Source: Bacteroidetes bacterium HGW-Bacteroidetes-16 (GTDB lineage: Bacteria; Bacteroidota; Bacteroidia; Bacteroidales; F082). From it: DNA of 64,000 bases. A model generated the notes under the pieces. It was given only the letters and a program-made list of their open reading frames with translations. It was not told the origin of the DNA and searched no databases. The translations under genes and the position numbers were made by a program. Shown here piece after piece: positions 53,401-60,565 of the stretch (position 1 is the stretch's first letter; every line of letters begins with the position of its first letter). The DNA lies in contig PHDN01000004.1 of NCBI GenBank assembly GCA_002840975.1, forward strand, positions 1 through 64,000, read 5' to 3'.

Positions 53401-54488
53401 CAGCCACCCAAATGTCGATACTGACACTGGCTTACCAGGTATATTCACCTGATTCCGTATCCTTTTTAATCAAATCAGCCACCCTGGAAGGAAACGGATT
53501 GATTAAATTTATCATGGATGGACAGGAAAAGGGCAGTTGGTCAGGTGAGTTCGACTGGAATCGTATTTCCTATCCTATTACCATAGGCAAGCATACGCTA
53601 ATCTGGATGTTTATCAAATTTGCCGAATCAGACGACCTTGAAGATTGCGCCTGGATTGATTTGATCGCCCTTCCTCAGGTGCAAACCACCACAGGTTGGG
53701 CCGGTTTTGATCAGGACATCTGTGACGTTACGGAAATACAACTTTCCGGCATGGCCACCAACTATAACTCCGTGCTGTGGAGCACGCAGGGATCAGGATC
53801 GTTCGACGATCCACAGGTTCTGAATGCTGTTTATTCTCTTTCAAACGATGATATCTCCAGTGGACATTTCACCCTTACACTTACGGTGGAAGGTGCAGGA
53901 GGAACCACAGTAACCGACAACCAGACTTATACCATCCTAAAGTCACCCGAGGCTGCTGAAATCCTGTGGACACAGGATACCGTTTATACGGTACTCACCA
54001 CTTCATCTGCGTTGACAGGTGGAACAGCCGTATATGCCACAGATTATAATTGGTCCTTATCACCGGAGACTGCCGGCAACATTACTTCCAACGGCCAATC
54101 AGCCACCATTGTTTGGAACACTTTGTATTCGGGAGAAGTCGCCATTGGTTATCAGGGATTGAATATGTGTGAAGCGGGAATTACCACGGAAAAAACGGTG
54201 TTTGTAACCAATGCCACTTCCATTAGCGAACTCAACGACTTCAAAAAACTGGTCATCTATCCCAATCCAACTCAGGGAAGTTTTTATCTGAGCCTTGAAT
54301 TGAAGGAGGCTTCAGCCATTCAGCTAACCCTTCTGGATGGAGTGGGTCGAAATGTATGGCATCAATCTATAACGGAAACAGCTTCCCTGCAGATGCAATG
54401 TCAGCCGGGTAAACTGCAACCGGGCCTCTATCAGCTGATTATCGTCACTGAGCAGCAGAGACTGGTAAGAAAAGTAGTGGTGAGATAA
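50409..54488 (+). CDS. Gingipain-like C25 cysteine peptidase, T9SS-secreted
   Basis: This 1359-aa protein has a signal peptide (about residues 1-26), an N-terminal propeptide-like region (about 30-240) and a peptidase C25 domain (about 250-640). The catalytic pair is visible as His493 in LQHRDHGNEVGWG and Cys525 in SINCLTGKYN. The rest is beta-domain repeats (about 650-1280), including a CARDB-like and an Ig-like part, and the C-terminal type A sorting domain (LVIYPNPTQGSFYLS to RKVVVR). It is probably secreted as a zymogen by T9SS, as gingipains and PorU are. The C25 domain plus T9SS tail distinguishes it from the sortase PorU, which lacks the tail. Confidence 0.92.
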   Translation: MRKSVLPKKVVVILLLITSLVTSGFSQTGKYHYNDSWGKPGLQLNEQRSSDVMLTYSIQDFSIAGKQINGETMHEIVLSSHLLPNKAGAPNLPGNGYMLAIPNGATARVEITNSRVELIENVVLEPSPEIPWDTDKSPLRYTQDPSLYTKDAFYPAQPVIVSTPSALRGVNVVRLGITPYQYNPVTRQLKVYRDIKIQVIAEGGDGTYGTERLRSRWWDPILKNSIVNSQVLPEIDYVKQIAASRSSNEYEYLIITPNDPEFIAWADTISRFRNMQGIHTGVVTLGEIGGVNAIALEAYINSIYADWQTPPAAVLLLGDYGTNMNNTIISPIWDNYCVSDNILADVDNNSMPDIVFARITAQNGDQLKTMIKKFIDYETSPPTSFDFYDHPITALGWQTERWFQICSETVGGFWKNELGKHPVRINEVYEGNPDVDPWSTAPNTSGVMEYFGPNGVNYITETPGELGAWQGGNSDDINQAINQGSFMLQHRDHGNEVGWGEPGYNKGSINGLTNTDLTFVMSINCLTGKYNNSTEVFSEKFHRYTYGGHASGALGLIAASEVSYSFVNDAYVWGLYDYMWPDFMPDYGGNFPETHGTLPAFANAYGKIFLEYTGWPYNTGNKEVTYNLFHHHGDAFLNVYTEVPQELTVDHNEVILSGFPTFEITADAGSLICLSADGQIIAVAEGTGEPQVIPLDYIVPGTLVDLVITKQNYFRYHTQLLCVPPSGPYLLNIEKSFLNSNGSDFICFGDETYLSLKMKNVGTEAANNTVVTVSCDDQFIQLSDNTETYGTIEAEQEIMIENGFTFTVAGNIPDQHQVIFHVSAVSGETTWESEIEMTVNAPDIKVNFFHLTQVTGNSNGIVDAGETYEIQFDILNQGHSATKSLVSSLFTENNFTRIYTDATTTETLPADSTMVVTFLFETDGNTPMGTEIILVSQNETGLYNTVDSVFVKIGVTVEDWETGDLTKFEWLNDQAHPWVVDHQVKYEGNFALRSADITATQMSILTLAYQVYSPDSVSFLIKSATLEGNGLIKFIMDGQEKGSWSGEFDWNRISYPITIGKHTLIWMFIKFAESDDLEDCAWIDLIALPQVQTTTGWAGFDQDICDVTEIQLSGMATNYNSVLWSTQGSGSFDDPQVLNAVYSLSNDDISSGHFTLTLTVEGAGGTTVTDNQTYTILKSPEAAEILWTQDTVYTVLTTSSALTGGTAVYATDYNWSLSPETAGNITSNGQSATIVWNTLYSGEVAIGYQGLNMCEAGITTEKTVFVTNATSISELNDFKKLVIYPNPTQGSFYLSLELKEASAIQLTLLDGVGRNVWHQSITETASLQMQCQPGKLQPGLYQLIIVTEQQRLVRKVVVR

Positions 54489-54529
54489 GACAGAAATCAA
54501 AGAATACTTTCAGTAAACAGACTATGTAG

Positions 54530-54573
54530 TGGGAACCTTCTTTGCCAATAGTGAAGAAGGGTTCTCTCTTTTC
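54530..54573 (+). terminator. Terminator after the C25 peptidase gene
   Basis: GAACCTTCTT ... AAGAAGGGTTC, with one extra G, followed by TCTCTCTTTTC. Confidence 0.65.
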
Positions 54574-54692
54574 ATTCTTTTGGAAAATAATTAAAAAAGA
54601 CTTTTGGCGGCCCCCTTTTTATACCCTATATAAATTAGCCCCAAGTAATTGTAAATTCCATTTGAGTGTCCGTGTAGTTGCTTAAAGTTTAC

Positions 54693-54700
54693 TAAGTTTG
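54693..54700 (+). promoter_or_regulatory. Promoter -7 box of the glutamine synthetase gene
   Basis: TAAGTTTG matches TAnnTTTG, 19 bp before the ATG at 54720, so the leader is short. No clear -33 was found. Confidence 0.5.
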
Positions 54701-54719
54701 CGGCCAAATTTTGTTGATT

Positions 54720-56222
54720 ATGAGCGACCATATAACCATGAATCCCAATCCGGTATTACAATATCTGAATAAGTCGGCCAATGAACTTACCAAAGATGAT
54801 TTGATCAGATACATCGTCGACAACGACATTGAGATGATCAACTTCAGGTATGTGGGATGGGATGGAAGGTTGAAAATTTTGAACTTTATCATTGGCAGCC
54901 TCGAACATCTTGACAACATCCTGATGGCCGGGGAGCGTGTGGATGGTTCCAGCTTGCTGCCGTTCGTGGAAGCCGGGTCCAGCGATCTGTATGTGATTCC
55001 ACGCTACAAAACCGCGTTTCGTAATCCATTTTCACAGATTCCGGCCCTTGATATCATGTGCTCTTATTTCGACCGCAATGGCCAACCACTTGGCGGGGCC
55101 CCTGAGAACATCCTGAAAAAAGCCCACGACAGCTTTAAACAGCAAACGGGTATGGAGTTTGAAACCATGGGAGAACTGGAGTATTATATCATTAGCGAAG
55201 ATGACGGCCTTTTCAAGACCGAAGATCAAAAAGGCTACCACGAATCTTCACCATACTCCAAATGGGGAGATTTCAGGACTGAAGCCATGAAGCTGATTGC
55301 TGAATCGGGCGGGCTGATAAAATACGGACATTCCGAAGTGGGTAATTTTACTAAAAACGGGATGGTGTACGAACAAAATGAAATTGAGTTCCTGCCTACC
55401 AATGTTGAAGATGCTGCCGATCAGCTGGTGAAAGCCAAGTGGATTATCCGTACCCTGGCCGAGCAGTATGGCGTGATGGTGACCTTTGCCCCCAAGATTA
55501 CTGTGGGGAAGGCCGGTAGCGGCCTTCATATCCACACCCGTGTGATGAAAGATGGCAAAAATATGATGATCAAAGAAGGTAAATTAAGCGATATAGCCAA
55601 AACGGCTATCGCGGGGTACATGGAGCTTGCCCCATCGTTAACGGCCTTTGGAAATCAAAACCCGACTTCCTATTTCCGTCTGGTTCCCCATCAGGAAGCA
55701 CCCACCAATATTTGCTGGGGCGACCGGAACCGTTCGGTACTCGTGAGAGTTCCTTTGGGATGGGCAATGCCATCCAACATGATTCACAAGGTAAACCCAC
55801 AGGAAAAGGGAAATATCATCGACATGAGCGGTAAACAAACTGTTGAATTGCGCAGCCCTGATGGCTCAGCGGATATTTACATGTTGTTGGCGGGTCTCAC
55901 CGTTGCAGCCCGTCATGGCTTTGAACTAAAAAATCCATTGGAAGTAGCCGCTAATACTTATGTAGACATCAATATTTTTGATGAAGAAAATAAAAAACGC
56001 CAGCAACAGCTGGCCCAGTTACCCACTTCATGCGTGCAATCGGCTAAAAATTTACATGAACAAAGACAGTTTTATACTCAACACGACATTTTTCCCGACA
56101 GGGTTATTGACCATATCATTACTAAACTAACTAAATTTAACGACGAAGGACTGATCACCCGCATACAGGATGATGAAGACGAGGTGATGGCTCTTGTTAA
56201 CCAATACTTTAACTGTGGATAA
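54720..56222 (+). CDS. glnA: Glutamine synthetase family protein
   Basis: This 500-aa cytoplasmic enzyme most likely makes glutamine from glutamate, ammonia and ATP. Motifs are ELEYYI (ligands), EVGNFTKNGMVYEQNEIEF, GSGLHIHTRVMKDG and NPTSYFRLVPHQEAPTNICWGDRNRSVLVRVP, the GSI-type active-site set. The GS beta-grasp domain occupies about residues 20-115. No Tyr adenylylation motif was recognised. The GTG start of the HMG-CoA lyase gene overlaps the last 8 bp, so the two are coupled. AmtB is convergent downstream, so nitrogen genes cluster here. Other glutamine synthetase-like ligases cannot be excluded. Confidence 0.88.
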   Translation: MSDHITMNPNPVLQYLNKSANELTKDDLIRYIVDNDIEMINFRYVGWDGRLKILNFIIGSLEHLDNILMAGERVDGSSLLPFVEAGSSDLYVIPRYKTAFRNPFSQIPALDIMCSYFDRNGQPLGGAPENILKKAHDSFKQQTGMEFETMGELEYYIISEDDGLFKTEDQKGYHESSPYSKWGDFRTEAMKLIAESGGLIKYGHSEVGNFTKNGMVYEQNEIEFLPTNVEDAADQLVKAKWIIRTLAEQYGVMVTFAPKITVGKAGSGLHIHTRVMKDGKNMMIKEGKLSDIAKTAIAGYMELAPSLTAFGNQNPTSYFRLVPHQEAPTNICWGDRNRSVLVRVPLGWAMPSNMIHKVNPQEKGNIIDMSGKQTVELRSPDGSADIYMLLAGLTVAARHGFELKNPLEVAANTYVDINIFDEENKKRQQQLAQLPTSCVQSAKNLHEQRQFYTQHDIFPDRVIDHIITKLTKFNDEGLITRIQDDEDEVMALVNQYFNCG

Positions 56223-57063
56223 CATCATAAAAATTATTGAAACTCCCCGGGACGGATTTCAGGCTCTCGGTACTATAATTCCCACCTCAGAAAAAGTTCA
56301 TTATATCAATCAACTGCTCAGGTGTGGATTTCAAACCGTTGAAGTGGGGAGTTTTGTATCGCCCAGACTCATCCCGCAAATGGCGGATACCGCAGAGGTA
56401 CTTAACCAACTTGACCTGCGCGGAGTAACCTCTGAAATTGCGGTGCTCACAGCCACCGAAAAAGGCGGGCAGCTGGCTTGCAGTTTTAAACAGGTGGATC
56501 AGGTGTTTTTCCCTTTTTCGACCTCGCCCACTTTTTTACGCAAAAACATTAACAGCACGCTTAAACAAGCCGATCAAACCATCGATGGGATTCAGAATAA
56601 TTGCCTTAAGCACAACAAGGAACTGGTGGTGTTTTTCTCCATGGGTTTTGGCAGCGTTTACGGAGATCCCTGGAGTATGGATATCTTGTACGAATGGGTG
56701 GACAGGATGATGGGAAAAGAATTGAATGTGTTTCCCTTTTCGGATATTTTTGGAGAAACCGACCCACTTGTCATTGAAAAGGTATTCAGGTTGCTCATAA
56801 AAGAATTTCCTGATGCGGAGTTTGGTTTGCACCTGCACTCACTGCCGAACAAACGCATCGAAAAGGTGGCTGCCGCCTACCGTGCCGGCATCCGCAGGTT
56901 TGATACTGTAATTGGTGGTTTGGGAGGATGTCCGCAAACCGGTAAGGAATTGGTTGGAAATCTGCCATTGGAAGCACTTCTGGAGTTTTGCGATCTGCAC
57001 AAAATACACCACGATCTCAACCTGAATGAGATAAAAAAAGCGCGGGATCTGTCGCCTGTTTAG
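56215..57063 (+). CDS. Hydroxymethylglutaryl-CoA lyase family protein
   Basis: This 282-aa TIM-barrel enzyme of the DRE-TIM group cleaves HMG-CoA to acetoacetate and acetyl-CoA. Catalytic elements are ETPRDGFQ (Arg-Asp), FQTVEVGSFVSPRLIPQMAD and the metal-binding HLH in FGLHLHSLPNKR. The Cys loop is GGLGGCPQTGKELVGN. It starts with GTG at 56215 inside the glutamine synthetase gene (8-bp overlap, the GTG lying before the stop TAA). A TTG 7 codons upstream is less likely because residue DNIIKIIET already begins the fold. It ends at the bidirectional terminator shared with amtB. Confidence 0.87.
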   Translation: MDNIIKIIETPRDGFQALGTIIPTSEKVHYINQLLRCGFQTVEVGSFVSPRLIPQMADTAEVLNQLDLRGVTSEIAVLTATEKGGQLACSFKQVDQVFFPFSTSPTFLRKNINSTLKQADQTIDGIQNNCLKHNKELVVFFSMGFGSVYGDPWSMDILYEWVDRMMGKELNVFPFSDIFGETDPLVIEKVFRLLIKEFPDAEFGLHLHSLPNKRIEKVAAAYRAGIRRFDTVIGGLGGCPQTGKELVGNLPLEALLEFCDLHKIHHDLNLNEIKKARDLSPV

Positions 57064-57080
57064 CTTTTTACCGGACAAAA

Positions 57081-57123
57081 AAAAGGGCTGATTATTTGAA
57101 GTTTTCAAATAATCAGCCCTTTT
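57081..57123. terminator. Bidirectional terminator between HMG-CoA lyase gene and amtB
   Basis: Twenty-base perfect arms (57081-57100 and 57104-57123) around a 3-base loop. Runs of A and T on the outer sides allow termination in both directions. Confidence 0.9.
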
Positions 57124-57133
57124 GGTTATTAAA

Positions 57134-58351
57134 TTATAACGCTCCCGAATCGTACGCGTTTTCACCATGCAGTGCATAGTCGAGACCCATGGCTTCTTCC
57201 TCTTCGGATACCTTTACTTTGGTGATTTTGTTGATGACCACCAGCATCAGATAAGTAAACAGGAATGCGTAAGCAGCTCCAATCATAACAGCGATCACCT
57301 CTTTGAAGAAAAAGGCACTGTTTCCTTCGAGCAATCCACTTTGTCCGTTGATGGCTTCACTTGCAAAAACCCCCAGTAAGATGGTACCTGTAACGCCACC
57401 CATACCGTGAACGCCCCATACATCCAGTGCATCGTCCCATCCGAATTTGTTCTTATAGTGAACGGCAATATAACATACGATACCTGAGGCAATACCAATA
57501 ATGATGGCAGCCCAAACAGGGATAAATCCGGCGGCAGGCGTTACGGTAGCCAATCCGGCCACAGCACCGGTTAACAAACCAATAAATTTCGGTTTTCCGG
57601 TTTTAACCCATTCAACAATTAACCACGTAACGGCGGCAAAGGAAGCGGCAATGTCGGTATTTAAAAATGCAAGGGTGGTAATCTTATCCACAGCCAATTC
57701 GCTTCCGGCATTAAAACCGTACCAACCAAACCACAACAAACCGGTACCAATGGCTACCAAAGGAATGCTGTTTGGAGGTGACTGCCTATCCTGGCGTTTA
57801 CCCACATAAATAACAGAAGCCAGTGCTGCAAAACCTGCCGTTGCGTGTACCACAATACCACCTGCGAAGTCAAGAATGCCCCATTCGGCCATAATTCCAC
57901 CGCCCCAAATCATGTGGACAAACGGATAGTAGACAAACAATTGCCACAACACCAAAAAGATTAAATAGCCTTTAAAACTGACCCTGTTCACAAATGCTCC
58001 GGTAATAAGGGCCGGGGTAATAATGGCAAACATCATCTGGTAGGCAATAAAAATATACTCCGGAAATTGCTGACCTTGCTGACCAAAAGCGGCATCAATA
58101 GCAATCCCACGCAAGAAAACATGATCGAGATTTCCTATAATGCCCCCTTCGCCTCCGCTAAACGACAGAGAATAACCTACACCAATCCACATAACGGTGG
58201 TAATTCCCAGTGATACAAATGTTTGCATCATAATGCCCAGGATATTTTTCCTACCGGCCAAACCTCCGTAAAAGAAGGCAAGCCCGGGAGTCATCAGCAT
58301 GACCAGGCTGGTGCTGATGAGCATAAATGTTGTTGTACCTGTATTAAACAT
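57134..58351 (-). CDS. amtB: Ammonium transporter AmtB
   Basis: This 405-aa inner-membrane ammonium channel has eleven expected helices and no signal peptide. Motifs are MTPGLAFFYGGLAGRKN (the MTPGLAFFYGG signature), ATAGFAALASVIYVGKRQ, VDVWGVHGMGG (second pore His) and DYALHGENAYDSGAL at the C terminus. The tail has a full GDxxxHGExAY-like motif. No GlnK/GlnB gene follows, unlike in many amtB operons. It is the second gene of an operon, 15 bp after the outer-membrane protein gene. Confidence 0.95.
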   Translation of the reverse strand: MFNTGTTTFMLISTSLVMLMTPGLAFFYGGLAGRKNILGIMMQTFVSLGITTVMWIGVGYSLSFSGGEGGIIGNLDHVFLRGIAIDAAFGQQGQQFPEYIFIAYQMMFAIITPALITGAFVNRVSFKGYLIFLVLWQLFVYYPFVHMIWGGGIMAEWGILDFAGGIVVHATAGFAALASVIYVGKRQDRQSPPNSIPLVAIGTGLLWFGWYGFNAGSELAVDKITTLAFLNTDIAASFAAVTWLIVEWVKTGKPKFIGLLTGAVAGLATVTPAAGFIPVWAAIIIGIASGIVCYIAVHYKNKFGWDDALDVWGVHGMGGVTGTILLGVFASEAINGQSGLLEGNSAFFFKEVIAVMIGAAYAFLFTYLMLVVINKITKVKVSEEEEAMGLDYALHGENAYDSGAL

Positions 58352-58366
58352 GTTTTATAAATTAGA

Positions 58367-59164
58367 TTAAAAAGAAATTCCAAACACTAAAAATACTTTC
58401 TCGGATTGCGGATTTGTGATCACTGCACAGGACAAAGGCATGGAGTAAGAATCGGTGATTTTTACCGATTTGGAAGCCTTTAGTCCCAAATTCACCACTC
58501 CGGGACCTGTTCCATAAAATCCTGTTTCACCGGGATATCCGGTTAACGAATCCGCAGCCTTTGGTTTGTTAAACGTCATCCCTGCAAAGGCATTCATTTC
58601 CATCTCTTTGATTTTAAAAGCATAACCCAGCTCCATATAAGTAGAGTACTGTATACCATCCTTTTTATTAAAATCGGGGCTGTTTGTATCGTCGTTGATT
58701 TTTTGGGCATCGGCACCATAAAAATTAACGGCCACCATCAGCGAAACAGGCACTTTTTCGGTTCCGTTAAAACTAACTGCACCTTCGAGGATATGCCCTG
58801 TTTTGTCTTTGTTGTATTGAAGATACTTATAATCTGTGGTATCGGGAAAATAGTAATCGGTGAAGGTTAAGGTGAACATTTCGTCCACAAAACCGGCCGA
58901 CAAATACAGGTCGAATTCCTGGTATGGATTGGGTCCTGCAAGGGTATAGGCCCCCCAGGCTCCTATGGTTACGGGGCCAACACCCAACTCAGCAAAAGGC
59001 TGGATGCTGGGATAGCTTTCTCCGTACTGTGTTCCGCGCCATACATATTTGCTCATCAGGTCGGCGCCAAAATCGTAACTAAACAGACTGCTTTTTTCTT
59101 GCGCAGAGGCTCCTAAAGCACAGATTACAAGGATAAAAGCAAACAATTGGTTCATCTTCTTCAT
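58367..59164 (-). CDS. Outer-membrane protein linked to amtB (TorF-like porin)
   Basis: This 265-aa protein has a signal peptide (ends GASAQ) and amphipathic strands typical of a beta barrel. Motifs such as DLMSKYVWRGTQYGESYPSIQPFAELGVGPVTIGAWGAY resemble TorF-type putative porins (SxYVWRG). It ends with the aromatic FLVFGISF, as outer-membrane barrels do. Two start codons 9 bp apart (59164 and 59155) are possible. It precedes amtB by 15 bp, which suggests an outer-membrane route for ammonium or a related compound (inference). Confidence 0.85.
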   Translation of the reverse strand: MKKMNQLFAFILVICALGASAQEKSSLFSYDFGADLMSKYVWRGTQYGESYPSIQPFAELGVGPVTIGAWGAYTLAGPNPYQEFDLYLSAGFVDEMFTLTFTDYYFPDTTDYKYLQYNKDKTGHILEGAVSFNGTEKVPVSLMVAVNFYGADAQKINDDTNSPDFNKKDGIQYSTYMELGYAFKIKEMEMNAFAGMTFNKPKAADSLTGYPGETGFYGTGPGVVNLGLKASKSVKITDSYSMPLSCAVITNPQSEKVFLVFGISF

Positions 59165-59301
59165 GTTAATTTCAATTTTAGTGAATCATTGGTTTTAAGG
59201 TGATTCTTAAAGAAGAATCACCTCAACAAGAGTACGGAAGAAAGAAATGTGGGTCAATCGGTGAAACCACCGAAAAAGATTGCATTGATTACGAGGAGGA
59301 T

Positions 59302-59318
59302 CTAGGTATATTACCTAG
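59302..59318. repeat. Palindrome CTAGGTA TAT TACCTAG
   Basis: Perfect 7-3-7 inverted repeat about 140 bp upstream of the porin-amtB operon. It could be an operator for the neighbouring response regulator, but its half-sites are oriented unlike NarL 7-2-7 sites. Confidence 0.45.
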
Positions 59319-59332
59319 TGGGGGAAGTTAAA

Positions 59333-59371
59333 CCCCGAAAGCCTTCCCCGAAAGCCTTCCCCGAAAGCCTT
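59333..59371. repeat. 13-bp tandem repeat, three copies
   Basis: CCCCGAAAGCCTT occurs three times head to tail, then CGGGGAAAG, its partial complement, follows. Confidence 0.8.
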
Positions 59372-59422
59372 CGGGGAAAGTTGGAAGTGGCACTAAATTT
59401 TGAATAGTCATTTTTTTTCACA

Positions 59423-59454
59423 ATCCATTGAGCTGCGGCTTTAGCCCGGCTCAA
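59423..59454. repeat. 32-bp direct repeat, copy 1
   Basis: Identical to 59792-59823. Contains GAGCTGCGGCTTTAGCCCGG (a near-palindrome GGGCTAAAGCC). A dispersed intergenic repeat. Confidence 0.75.
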
Positions 59455-59590
59455 ACACCAAATCATAATTTAAAAACTTCTTCCATCTTGTCTTGTCTGC
59501 GTTTCATGCTCCCTAACTTCGTTAAGCATAAAACGCTGGCAATAATAGGTTAATTATAAAAAAACATTGACTTTTTTAAATCAATAGTAT

Positions 59591-59653
59591 GGTGCTCCGC
59601 ACCTTAAATTTATTGACAATATATTGGCTATAAATATTGCGGTGCACTGCACC
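59591..59653. repeat. Pair of GGTGC..GCACC hairpins
   Basis: GGTGCTCCGCACCTTAAA (59591 on) and GGTGCACTGCACCTTAAA (59641 on), 50 bp apart, in AT-rich sequence. Typical of a repeat unit used in intergenic regions of this group. Confidence 0.6.
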
Positions 59654-59791
59654 TTAAAATCTTTCCTCAAACCAATACAGAATATTCTTGCGTACCGTTC
59701 CTCGTCTCCCTCGTCACATCCACGTTACACTTGTCTACCTTAGGAATGAAACGTTGGATACCGTATCCCGAATAATCTATATTTACCCTCC

Positions 59792-59823
59792 ATCCATTGA
59801 GCTGCGGCTTTAGCCCGGCTCAA
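59792..59823. repeat. 32-bp direct repeat, copy 2
   Basis: Identical to 59423-59454; ends 63 bp before the stop of the response-regulator gene. Confidence 0.75.
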
Positions 59824-59885
59824 CCTAGTCTCTTCCTCATTTCATGCTTACAGCAGATTGGAAAAAAACCGGTGGGTCAAAGATT

Positions 59886-60551
59886 CTACAACTTAATCAA
59901 CCCGTTTTTAATGGCAAATTTTACGATATCGACTGAAGTTTTAAGTTTTAGCTTGTTGATTATGTTGTTTTTGTGCGAATCTACGGTGCGGATGCTGATG
60001 TGTAGTTGATCGGCAATTTCTTTGTTGATGTACCCTTCGGCCACCAGTTGTACCACTTCCAGCTCACGCGGAGTAAGCAAATCTATCTTCGATGCAGACA
60101 CTTTTTGGTTTTCATTGGTTTTAATCAGGCTGTTGACCAACATTCCGGCAATGTGGGGATCGAAATACATGTGACCCAGATGAATGTCGCTAATCGCTTT
60201 TAACAGCACTTCCTTGTCGGTATCCTTGGGCAGATAACCCCGGGCACCGGCCTGAATGGCCTTTTGAACAAACTCCTCACTGTTGTGCATCGAAAGGATC
60301 AGCACACTGACATCGGGAAACTTTTCACCGATCAGCCGGGTAGCTTCAATGCCGCTTATTTCGCCCATCGCCACGTCAACGAGGGCTACATCCACCTGCT
60401 CGGTTTCCAAAAGCGCCAGAAGTTCTTTTCCAGATGAAACCGCCGCCACCACTTCCACCTGACCGGCATCCGACAACAAGGAAACAACGCCATCGCGAAA
60501 CAACTGATGATCGTCGGCCAGAATGACCCTTATTTTTCTTTGATCCACCAT
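59886..60551 (-). CDS. NarL/FixJ-family response regulator
   Basis: This 221-aa regulator has a receiver domain (about 5-125: VILADDHQLFRDGV with the acidic pocket, phospho-Asp in VALVDVAMG, Lys in GARGYLPKD) and a LuxR-type HTH (about 150-215: LTPRELEVVQLVAEGYINKEIADQLHISIRTVDSHKNNIINKL). It is the partner of the histidine kinase encoded 14 bp upstream on the same strand. Its targets are unknown; the porin-amtB operon downstream across a 720-bp repeat region is one possibility. Confidence 0.94.
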   Translation of the reverse strand: MVDQRKIRVILADDHQLFRDGVVSLLSDAGQVEVVAAVSSGKELLALLETEQVDVALVDVAMGEISGIEATRLIGEKFPDVSVLILSMHNSEEFVQKAIQAGARGYLPKDTDKEVLLKAISDIHLGHMYFDPHIAGMLVNSLIKTNENQKVSASKIDLLTPRELEVVQLVAEGYINKEIADQLHISIRTVDSHKNNIINKLKLKTSVDIVKFAIKNGLIKL

Positions 60552-60565
60552 GTTACCTTTTCATT

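Larger units (their letters stand above)
59165..59885. other. Repeat-rich intergenic region
   Basis: No gene is seen in these 720 bp between the response regulator and the porin-amtB operon. They hold a palindrome, a 13-bp tandem repeat, a 32-bp direct repeat in two copies and two GGTGC..GCACC hairpins, listed separately. A hairpin TCGGTG aaac CACCGA lies near 59256-59271. The first 100 bp should contain the porin promoter, but no TAnnTTTG box is visible. Confidence 0.6.

Noticed and set aside
59302-59318. CTAGGTATATTACCTAG as a NarL-type 7-2-7 site
   Set aside because: Half-sites point the opposite way (CTAGGTA-nnn-TACCTAG instead of TACYYMT-nn-AKRRGTA) and are spaced by three. It is kept only as a palindrome.
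59333-59371. Three 13-bp repeats as a possible CRISPR array
   Set aside because: The units are directly adjacent without spacers and there are no cas genes.
59391-59412. TGGCAC-N5-TTTGA on the plus strand, similar to a sigma-54 promoter
   Set aside because: The -12 element does not match TTGCA/T, and the only downstream gene in that direction is on the opposite strand.
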